The position numbers and the translations under genes were made by a program. 16,091 nucleotides of DNA. Source: UBA922 sp035438805 (lineage in GTDB: Bacteria; Patescibacteriota; Patescibacteriia; Magasanikbacterales; UBA922). The notes below the pieces were generated by a model. That model searched no databases. It saw only the letters and a program-made list of their open reading frames with translations, and had not been told where the DNA came from. Below are positions 6,540 through 12,347 of the stretch, piece by piece. Within the stretch, counting starts at the first letter, position 1, and each line of letters starts with the position of its first letter. Location: the NCBI GenBank assembly GCA_035438805.1, contig DAORJA010000019.1, positions 1-16,091 on the forward strand. The letters run 5' to 3'.

Positions 6540-7004
6540 TTAATTTGGTGGAGAAAAACCTGATGAACCAGATGATGAATATCCATTTCCACATGCCCCG
6601 CCTATAGTCTCACATAGCGACCGAAGTACAAAGCTCATGATCGAATATGAGGCCATAATGATTACGAGCCCCATCACTGCAGCGGTAAGTATTTTTTTTG
6701 CACTTCCTACTTTCTCATCATTGCCACCAGCAGTCATCCAGGTGAATCCAGCATAGAGAATAATGCACACTGCAACGATTCCCAATAGGCTTAAAGCAAA
6801 ATTGACAATACGAATGGTGACAATACGTGGATCTTCACTACTAAGTCCTGAATACTGTGTTCCCGCGCAATCAAGGCCTAGAATATCCCCTGCATTCTCT
6901 TGTCCATCACACCCCTGCGCAAGTGATTTTACCGGAAATAGACCTAAAACTAACGCAAAACAAACACTTGAGATAATGAGAGAGAGGGATATTTTTTTAT
7001 GCAT
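6540..7004 (-). CDS. VirB2/TrbC-like two-helix pilin with Cys in exposed segments
   Basis: This 154-residue protein has a signal peptide cleaved near residue 29 (KSLA|QG), an exported segment with C32 and C46, TM1 (about 64-88), loop TAGGNDEKVGSAKK and TM2 (about 105-128). The tail contains C131 and C138 and then a Gly/Ser-rich end (GNGYSSSGSSGF). Both Cys pairs should face the outside and could form disulfides. Its core is close to that of the 7106-7525 pilin (WMTAGGND, AAVxGLxII). The gene follows a 101-nt potentially structured spacer, and no Shine-Dalgarno is seen directly before its ATG. Confidence 0.85.
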   Translation of the reverse strand: MHKKISLSLIISSVCFALVLGLFPVKSLAQGCDGQENAGDILGLDCAGTQYSGLSSEDPRIVTIRIVNFALSLLGIVAVCIILYAGFTWMTAGGNDEKVGSAKKILTAAVMGLVIIMASYSIMSFVLRSLCETIGGACGNGYSSSGSSGFSPPN

Positions 7005-7105
7005 AACGATTGTTGAGAGTCAAAGCTCTCTCGGCCCGCTTGACGCCGACCGATGAAAGCTCTGACACCCGGTAAGGGTGCCTGAGTAGACTAACAGCTT
7101 TATTT
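7005..7105 (-). promoter_or_regulatory. Potentially structured 101-nt intercistronic RNA element between two pilin genes
   Basis: Read on the minus strand, three hairpins can form. A 7-bp stem lies at 7064-7082 (GGCACCC/GGGTGTC with one G-U, loop TTACC). A 6-bp stem lies at 7031-7053 (TCGGTC/GGCCGA). A 5-bp stem lies at 7015-7030 (GAGAG/CTCTC). An alternative pairing of 7019-7026 with 7038-7044 (GCTTTGAC with GTCAAGC, one bulge) would disrupt the last two. AAAGCTCT occurs twice on the plus strand (7022-7029 and 7056-7063). The segment is visibly more GC-rich than the other spacers. I match it to no known riboswitch class. It could protect the upstream pilin mRNA, attenuate downstream genes or control translation of the next pilin. 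Confidence 0.5.
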
Positions 7106-7525
7106 TTACGCTTCTTCGACAGCTGTCTGAATAGAATTGATAAAGAAATTTGCAATTGCGTATGCAGATAAAATGATCGCGAGACCAATTACCGCAGCAA
7201 TGATGATTTTCTTTGCAGCTTCTACACTTTCGTCGTTTCCACCGGCGGTCATCCACTTGAAACCACCCCAGAGGATCAATATAACTGCGATCAAACCTAG
7301 GAACGTCAATGCGAGGTTGATAATATTTACTACTACCGCGCGCGCATCAGTTTCTTCAGTACTAATGTTTAAATTAGTTGTTGGTTCAATTCCAAATGGA
7401 TCATCAGAACCATTACCACCTGTTGCCAAAGATACCTTTGGTGACAACGTAAACACAGTTACTAAAGCTACAATACCAAGCATGATATTTCTATGCTTCA
7501 GTAATTTTGCTTGTATGTTTTTCAT
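7106..7525 (-). CDS. VirB2/TrbC-like two-helix pilin, candidate major subunit
   Basis: This 139-residue protein has a signal peptide with a basic start (KNIQAKLLKHRN), cleaved near residue 34 (VSLA|TG). An exported segment rich in Gly, Asp and Thr follows, then TM1 (about 66-92), loop TAGGNDESVEAAKK, TM2 (about 106-130) and a short acidic tail (QTAVEEA). There are no Cys residues. It is the only gene of the operon with a strong ribosome binding site (7532-7542), and it is bracketed by the two longest spacers of the pilin run (72 and 101 nt). This suggests it is made in larger amounts than its paralogues, as expected for a major pilin; that role is inference. Its closest relative in the window is the next gene, 6540-7004. 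Confidence 0.88.
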   Translation of the reverse strand: MKNIQAKLLKHRNIMLGIVALVTVFTLSPKVSLATGGNGSDDPFGIEPTTNLNISTEETDARAVVVNIINLALTFLGLIAVILILWGGFKWMTAGGNDESVEAAKKIIIAAVIGLAIILSAYAIANFFINSIQTAVEEA

Positions 7526-7531
7526 ACTCCC

Positions 7532-7542
7532 TCACCCCCCTT
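7532..7542 (-). promoter_or_regulatory. Strong Shine-Dalgarno site of the 7106-7525 pilin
   Basis: On the minus strand AAGGGGGGTGA lies 6 nt before the ATG at 7525. It differs from the ideal AAGGAGGTGA by one extra G and one substitution. Starts of the sister genes show no comparable site. Confidence 0.75.
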
Positions 7543-7597
7543 CAATGCTATGCGCATATTTTTGTACCGTTTAGTCACGTTTTTTGTGCTATATGAA

Positions 7598-8086
7598 TTA
7601 ATTGGGCGAAGCCTGCAATGTAGTCAAAATCAACGTAATTATAGCATAGCTACTGAAAACCACAATAATTCCAATCCCTGCCCAGAGCATCGCTTGCAAA
7701 CCCTTCTGAATTCTCTCTGAATTCCCGGCTGACGTAAGCCAGAGCACACCACCATATACAAACACCACAAATGTTATCGATCCGACAAGTCCCATGACTA
7801 CCTGAATTGTATTACCAATAATTTGAGAAATTTTTGGATTAGGAGTTGAACTGGTTGCAAGCGGATTGATGAGAGAAACACAGTCTTCTCCATTGCGACA
7901 ACCGATTACGGGAGTAGTAGCTCCTGTCTCCTCAGACTGATCTGCTTCTGGCTGAGATGAGTCTAATGGGCACGATTCTAATGTGGGGTCACAAATTGCA
8001 AAAATACTCGTAGAGCTATACAAAACTCCGACGATTACTACAAGTAACATTGATATACCCCATAGCCATTTTGTATATTTTTTCAT
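7598..8086 (-). CDS. VirB2/TrbC-like pilin with Cys-containing exported segment
   Basis: This 162-residue protein has a signal peptide cleaved near residue 30 (SIFA|IC). Its exported segment of about 60 residues is acidic and contains C32, C39, C63 and C69 (CDPTLESC and CRNGEDC). TM1 (about 92-117), loop TSAGNSERIQKGL and TM2 (about 131-156) follow. The core YGGVLWLTSAGNSE places it with the 8092 and 10664 proteins (GNSE) rather than with the later pilins. The gene is 5 nt after its upstream neighbour and 72 nt before the next gene. No internal promoter was convincing in that gap. Confidence 0.83.
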   Translation of the reverse strand: MKKYTKWLWGISMLLVVIVGVLYSSTSIFAICDPTLESCPLDSSQPEADQSEETGATTPVIGCRNGEDCVSLINPLATSSTPNPKISQIIGNTIQVVMGLVGSITFVVFVYGGVLWLTSAGNSERIQKGLQAMLWAGIGIIVVFSSYAIITLILTTLQASPN

Positions 8087-8091
8087 AGTAA

Positions 8092-9249
8092 TTAAAATGG
8101 ACTAAGGGCTGGATTAATGCCTATTGCTTTTACAATAAAGCTCACTAATACATATGCAGAAAATGCGATAATGATACCGACTGTTGCGGCTACCAATATT
8201 TGTTTCCCCTGACCTACTTTTTCTGAATTCCCAAATGACAAGACCATGGTGAGTCCACCATAGACGAAGAATGCAAACCCAAGACCCGCAATAATGCCGA
8301 ATAGCCAATTTGCAACATTTACACCAAGTTGTAAGAGGTCTTCTACATTACGGCATGACCCAGTAAACGCACAGTCAGGTAGTGGTCCATCATATCCTGC
8401 TGGCTTCCCATAACGATCAGCAATATACTTATCAATTGCTTTTGATTGTTCTACCTGGACTGTTTTCTTTATACATGTATTATTTTCTCCAGTAGTGCAA
8501 TAATTTGCGGCTGAGCAGACGTCTGGAGGTAATTGTGTACAATTTATCCCTGGATCAGCTTTTGCTAAACACTTAGCTCCAGCTACCTGCCAGAGGCACC
8601 CCGAGACAGCTTCACAGACCGACTTACTCGTACCATCTTTCTGTGCACATATTGGAATTGGATTTGGTTGATGTTCAGATGAATTCGCAATTTTAACAAA
8701 ATAAACATACATTTCATCTGGATCCGGATTAAGATCATTAAACTCATATCTCTGACGTGCAAACTTGCCAATATTGCAATCTAATTTATGAAATTTTTCT
8801 AATTTATACTCAACAGTGGTTGGATTTTTATAACCATCATCAGTCCATTTCCCTTGTAAACCTGGACATTTTGCTAACCACTCTTCTGCAACCTCACTAT
8901 TTGCCCATTCTCTTTTTATAACTATATTTCCTTCTCCATCTTTTCCCGTAATCATCTGAGGCCAGGTTGCAAATGTAGCATTCTTTGGTACTTCTACACA
9001 AAAAAGCCTTGGAGTCCCTACCGGGTCTACCTCATAATACGGGATTCCATTTACTCCTGTTTCTACTTCCTCTGTTGTATCAATGCTAGTAGTAATTGCA
9101 AAAATTGCTAATTGTGTGTTTTCCAACGGAAATGTTGAACATTTAAAGCCCGCCGTACTTATCTCAGCTTGAACCTGAGAAATATACAAAAATGATACTA
9201 TTATTACACAAAGGAAAATGGATAATCTCTGGGCTACTTTGGGTATCAT
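8092..9249 (-). CDS. Large exported protein with Cys-rich ectodomain and C-terminal VirB2-like pilin core
   Basis: This protein of about 385 residues starts with a signal peptide (MIPKVAQ..., cleaved near 28, QVQA|EI). An ectodomain of about 270 residues follows whose first half I do not recognise; it contains MITGKDGEGNIVIKREW. Next is a Cys-rich stretch (CAQKDGTSKSVCEAVSGC, then NCTQLPPDVC and NYCTTGENNTC). The last 80 residues are the two-helix pilin core (VANWLFGIIAG, FVYGGL, SFGNSEKVGQGKQ, FSAYVLVSFI). An upstream in-frame ATG at 9285 would overlap the preceding lipoprotein gene by 32 bp; 9249 leaves a 4-nt gap and a proper signal peptide, so it is preferred. The protein could be a minor or tip pilin, or a membrane-anchored surface receptor using the pilin core as anchor. 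Confidence 0.8.
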   Translation of the reverse strand: MIPKVAQRLSIFLCVIIVSFLYISQVQAEISTAGFKCSTFPLENTQLAIFAITTSIDTTEEVETGVNGIPYYEVDPVGTPRLFCVEVPKNATFATWPQMITGKDGEGNIVIKREWANSEVAEEWLAKCPGLQGKWTDDGYKNPTTVEYKLEKFHKLDCNIGKFARQRYEFNDLNPDPDEMYVYFVKIANSSEHQPNPIPICAQKDGTSKSVCEAVSGCLWQVAGAKCLAKADPGINCTQLPPDVCSAANYCTTGENNTCIKKTVQVEQSKAIDKYIADRYGKPAGYDGPLPDCAFTGSCRNVEDLLQLGVNVANWLFGIIAGLGFAFFVYGGLTMVLSFGNSEKVGQGKQILVAATVGIIIAFSAYVLVSFIVKAIGINPALSPF

Positions 9250-9253
9250 ATCT

Positions 9254-10639
9254 TTAATACGTTTGCTGAATCTTCGCAGCAGCATTAATGATTACACTTT
9301 TATCTTTTTTAAGTGTTTCTTGTTCTGTATTTCCTGGTCTTAAAAATTCAGTAATCATGTCTTTCATTGTCGAGACTGCGATATCACTCTCACTACCTCG
9401 ATACCAATTCTCTGCAAATAGTGCCTGCGTAGCAAAAGGTCCCATGGTTTCGTCTTTTTGCTGTTCTGCAATCTGTTCACGATATGGGCTTGGTCTAAAA
9501 GTTGCAGTGGTGTATGTTTTCACTTTTTCTTTTGAAGTGATATATCGTACAAAATCCCATGCTTCGTTCTGGTATTTTGATTTTTTTACCACTGATTCAA
9601 GCCAATAGTTGGCAACATTCGAAGGTGAGCTTGGGTTTAGCTGTGGTACTGTTGTAATCTGTATATCCAGCTGTGGCGCACGCTCTTTGATTCGAGGATA
9701 GTCATATGCAAATCCAAGGAAAAATGCGCTTTTGCCTCGCACAAATTCATCAAATGCGTTTTGTTGTTTTTCGTTCCAACTGTATCGATCTGCGGTAGCT
9801 CTCGCAAACCCTGTATAAAAATCTAGCGCACGAATCATAGAGTGTGATCGATCTTGCGAACGGTCAACACCTGCAGCAAATGTTACGGACTCCTGGCTTA
9901 CAGGAATAACACCGCTCTGCATCATAAAGAGTGACACGATGTCAAAAAAATTATCAATATTATTCGAAGTACCGAGCGCTACACCTGATTGAGTGATATC
10001 AAGTGTTGCATTAAATTTGGTTGTTTTCTGTACAGCCTCAACAAACTCTTCCCATGTTTTGGGTGCCTCCGCAATTCCTGCTCGATCCAGGAGAGTCTGA
10101 TTATAAAATAATGCCAACGAATCAAATGCTATCGGCAGTCCGTAAATTTTTCCATCAATTACAGCGTCTTTATATACTGACTGCACATACTCATTTCGCA
10201 CATCGCGTTCTCGAGGCAACGGTACGGTGTCTACAACTACTGCCATTTCTTTGGTATATTTATTTTTCTGTATCAAACGCGGCACTTGAACACTCTCAGG
10301 CGCTGGAGCCAGTCTGTTTTGATTTTTACGAAGCCAGCGAACATGCATAGAGACAATGTCTGGTCCTACATCATCTGCGAGCGCATTGGTAAATAATGTA
10401 TCAAATTCCTCATATCGAACTTGGCGAATATTGATAGTCACTTGAGGTCTCATTGCTTTGTATTCTGCGGCATATTTCTTCAGCTCTTCTACATCATTAT
10501 ATACCGTCCAATAATTCAAGGTGATTGCTTTTACCGCTGATTGCTCTTGTACGGTCAACCCTTTACAACCAAAACCAGAAAAAACTACTGTTGTTATGAG
10601 TAGCAGTAGGATCACTAAGGATTGAGCTCTTTTTTTCAT
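9254..10639 (-). CDS. Extracellular solute-binding lipoprotein, family 1 (sugar ABC type)
   Basis: This 461-residue protein resembles family 1 (MalE-like) ABC solute-binding proteins, which capture sugars at the cell surface. It has a lipoprotein signal (MKKRAQSLVILLLLI...) with C25 in SGFGCKG; the residues before Cys are unlike the usual L-A/S-G-C lipobox. The mature part has the expected landmarks: ITLNYWTVYNDVEELKKY, ADDVGPDIVSMHVRWLRKN, IDGKIYGLPIAFDSLALFYN, APKTWEEFVEAVQKTT, QNAFDEFVRGKSAFFLG and NEAWDFVRYITS. No permease or ATPase is in the window, so it may serve a distant transporter or act purely as a binding protein. It sits inside the pilin operon, 24 nt after the 10664 gene and 4 nt before the 8092 gene, which suggests a surface role tied to these proteins. 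Confidence 0.88.
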   Translation of the reverse strand: MKKRAQSLVILLLLITTVVFSGFGCKGLTVQEQSAVKAITLNYWTVYNDVEELKKYAAEYKAMRPQVTINIRQVRYEEFDTLFTNALADDVGPDIVSMHVRWLRKNQNRLAPAPESVQVPRLIQKNKYTKEMAVVVDTVPLPRERDVRNEYVQSVYKDAVIDGKIYGLPIAFDSLALFYNQTLLDRAGIAEAPKTWEEFVEAVQKTTKFNATLDITQSGVALGTSNNIDNFFDIVSLFMMQSGVIPVSQESVTFAAGVDRSQDRSHSMIRALDFYTGFARATADRYSWNEKQQNAFDEFVRGKSAFFLGFAYDYPRIKERAPQLDIQITTVPQLNPSSPSNVANYWLESVVKKSKYQNEAWDFVRYITSKEKVKTYTTATFRPSPYREQIAEQQKDETMGPFATQALFAENWYRGSESDIAVSTMKDMITEFLRPGNTEQETLKKDKSVIINAAAKIQQTY

Positions 10640-10663
10640 AATTCTTAAATTCCAATATGCTAA

Positions 10664-11404
10664 TTATCTAAATATTTCAAATACGAAATTCACGAGAGCG
10701 TAGCTTGCAAAAATTAATACGATTCCTAATCCTGCCCATAGTATTGTATCACGAGCTTTGGTAGTACTTTCAGAGTTTCCCCGAGCTGTCATATACGTAA
10801 TCCCGCCGTAAAGCATCATGACAAGCGCAACAGTTCCAACCACTCCCATAAGCCCTTTGATAAGAGTACCAATGAGTGCAGGGAGGTTGTCTACTTGTAA
10901 TTTATTAAGCTGATCAGTGTATTTTGAAAGTTCTGAGGCAGAATAATTTTCTCGTGCTATTTCTTCAGTACATTTTTCAAAACTAGACTTTTCTGTACAT
11001 GGTCCGCAATTTCCTGGTGTCACAATACTGCCACCCGCAGCACTATCACCATATTTTATGCACTGACTGCCACATCGACATGCTCCTGCAGGATAGGTAC
11101 TTTCTGCAATTTTTTGCTGTCTATATACTTCACAAAGTGACACCGAATCAAATCTTTGATTTGGTGAATTGCAAAAATCTATTGCTGCTTCTGTTTGACT
11201 ACATGTTTTACTACTTGCCAAATAACAGGCAGCACCCCCTGCTACTGCCGGCACCGCACAAAAACCATTAATACATTCCAATCCAGGCTCAATACATTCT
11301 TCTGGCGTTGTGCACGCAGCACCAATCTGAGCGTATGTATACGGTGTGCCTCCTGTAACAAAAATTCCTAATAGTATAATTAATATCCACTTCCATTTTT
11401 TCAT
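10664..11404 (-). CDS. Cys-rich exported protein with C-terminal VirB2-like pilin core
   Basis: This protein of about 246 residues has a signal peptide (MKKWKWILIILLG..., cleaved near 25, YTYA|QI). The first Cys motif, ACTTPEECIEPGLECINGFC (30-49), is like small disulfide knots of the form C-x6-C-x6-C-x4-C. The second module (C60-C91: CYLASSKTC, DFC, RFDSVSLC) resembles the duplicated tail module of the 5901 protein. Further CRCGSQC and CGPC segments follow. The pilin core occupies about 181-246: LIKGLMGVVG, LYGGITYMTARGNSE, TTKARDTILWAG, FASYALVNFVF. It ends directly after TM2. An in-frame ATG at 11455 would overlap galU by 26 bp; the ATG at 11404 gives the clean signal peptide and a 25-nt gap. 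It is the first pilin-type gene of the operon. Confidence 0.82.
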   Translation of the reverse strand: MKKWKWILIILLGIFVTGGTPYTYAQIGAACTTPEECIEPGLECINGFCAVPAVAGGAACYLASSKTCSQTEAAIDFCNSPNQRFDSVSLCEVYRQQKIAESTYPAGACRCGSQCIKYGDSAAGGSIVTPGNCGPCTEKSSFEKCTEEIARENYSASELSKYTDQLNKLQVDNLPALIGTLIKGLMGVVGTVALVMMLYGGITYMTARGNSESTTKARDTILWAGLGIVLIFASYALVNFVFEIFR

Positions 11405-11429
11405 ATTATCTAAAAGGTGTAAGGTCGGA

Positions 11430-12266
11430 TCAGAGTAAACCCTCTTTCTTGGCAAAATGAATCGCGGTTTTTAATAATGCAAGTTTATTTCCTGTATCAA
11501 AATACTCTCCTTCATACTCATAAGCAAAAAACTTCTTTTTTGAGGCGAGTGTATTTGCTGCATCTGAGAGCCAAATTTCTCCATCTTTTCCACTTCTCTG
11601 CTCTTCAAGAATTTTCCAAATATCTGAAGTGAGGATATAGCGCATTCCTCCGATGATAATTCCATAGGGAGAAACTTGTTCTAATGATGGTTTTTCACGA
11701 AACTCACTTACTCGGTAGAGTCCGTCCCCCATAGGTTTTCCATACACATTTCCATACTTTCTCATCTCTTCTTTATCTTCTATTTTTTGAACACCGATCA
11801 CTGAGGCTTTTCTTTTGTAAAAAATATCAAGCAATTGTTTTATTACCGGAGTTTTGGCATCGATAATACTATCCCCATCTGAGAATGCAAATGATTCATC
11901 ACCTACAAACTCCCGGGCGCACAAGAGTGCGTGACCATTTCCTCGTGGTTCAGCTTGCCGAGTATAAAAAAAACGTACTTTTTCACTTAAATCTATGAGA
12001 GATTGTATCCGATCAAGCTTTCCCTGACTTTCGAGATATGCCTCAAAGTCACGGTCACGGTCAAAATGATCTTCAATCGCTCTTTTTTGTGAACTGGTTA
12101 CAAAGATAATTTCTGTAATTCCACTTGCTACCATTTCTTCTACAATATATTGAAGTACTGGTTTATCCAGTACTGGCAACATTTCTTTTGGCATGGCTTT
12201 GGTGGCAGGCAAAAACCGAGTTCCCAAACCTGCGACTGTTATAACTCCTTTACGAACTTTCTCCAT
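11430..12266 (-). CDS. galU: UTP-glucose-1-phosphate uridylyltransferase
   Basis: GalU makes UDP-glucose from UTP and glucose-1-phosphate in the cytoplasm, supplying glycolipids, polysaccharides and protein glycosylation. The 278-residue length is normal for bacterial GalU. The N-terminus carries the nucleotide-binding signature AGLGTRFLPATKAMPKEMLP (residues 12-31), with R17 and K27 in the expected positions, followed by DKPVLQYIVEE. Further family landmarks are RQAEPRGNGHALLCARE, FAFSDGDSI (metal-binding Asp region), FREKPSLEQ and YEYEGEYFDTGNKLALLK near the C-terminus. It is the first gene of the pilin operon, behind an extended -10 promoter, with 25 nt to the next gene. The convergent glycosyltransferase at 2595-3716 is a possible user of its product. 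Confidence 0.95.
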   Translation of the reverse strand: MEKVRKGVITVAGLGTRFLPATKAMPKEMLPVLDKPVLQYIVEEMVASGITEIIFVTSSQKRAIEDHFDRDRDFEAYLESQGKLDRIQSLIDLSEKVRFFYTRQAEPRGNGHALLCAREFVGDESFAFSDGDSIIDAKTPVIKQLLDIFYKRKASVIGVQKIEDKEEMRKYGNVYGKPMGDGLYRVSEFREKPSLEQVSPYGIIIGGMRYILTSDIWKILEEQRSGKDGEIWLSDAANTLASKKKFFAYEYEGEYFDTGNKLALLKTAIHFAKKEGLL

Positions 12267-12293
12267 ACGTTCTTTTTACAATAAGATGTAGAT

Positions 12294-12302
12294 AGTATAT
12301 CA
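12294..12302 (-). promoter_or_regulatory. Extended -10 promoter of the galU-pilin operon
   Basis: On the minus strand TGATATACT (TGn plus TATACT) fits an extended -10. The -35 region 17 bp upstream is TTAAGT, a weak match. The start would be near 12287, about 20 nt before the galU ATG. The -35 region lies inside the inverted repeat at 12310-12339. Confidence 0.6.
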
Positions 12303-12309
12303 CATTGTT

Positions 12310-12339
12310 AGTCAAAACTTAACACAGTTTGTTTTGACT
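12310..12339. repeat. Inverted repeat with 9-bp arms in the galU promoter region
   Basis: AGTCAAAAC (12310-12318) and GTTTTGACT (12331-12339) are perfect inverted copies 12 nt apart. The repeat lies between the end of the PilX-like gene and the galU promoter and covers the -35 region. No T run follows on either strand, so it is a poor intrinsic terminator; an operator or mRNA 3' hairpin is possible. Confidence 0.55.
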
Positions 12340-12347
12340 TTCATACA

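Noticed and set aside
4612..7574. Several long plus-strand ORFs opposite the pilin genes (for example 5093-5494 and 7137-7574).
   Set aside because: They are antisense shadows of the transmembrane-coding stretches, lack promoters or start signals, and have atypical composition.
7526..7597. Internal promoter in the 72-nt gap before the 7106 pilin.
   Set aside because: No -35/-10 pair with acceptable spacing was found; only the ribosome binding site is convincing.
3742..8086. Recurrent pilin-core DNA similarity as a repeat array or CRISPR-like structure.
   Set aside because: The similarity follows protein conservation in separate genes, is diverged at the DNA level and has no regular spacers.
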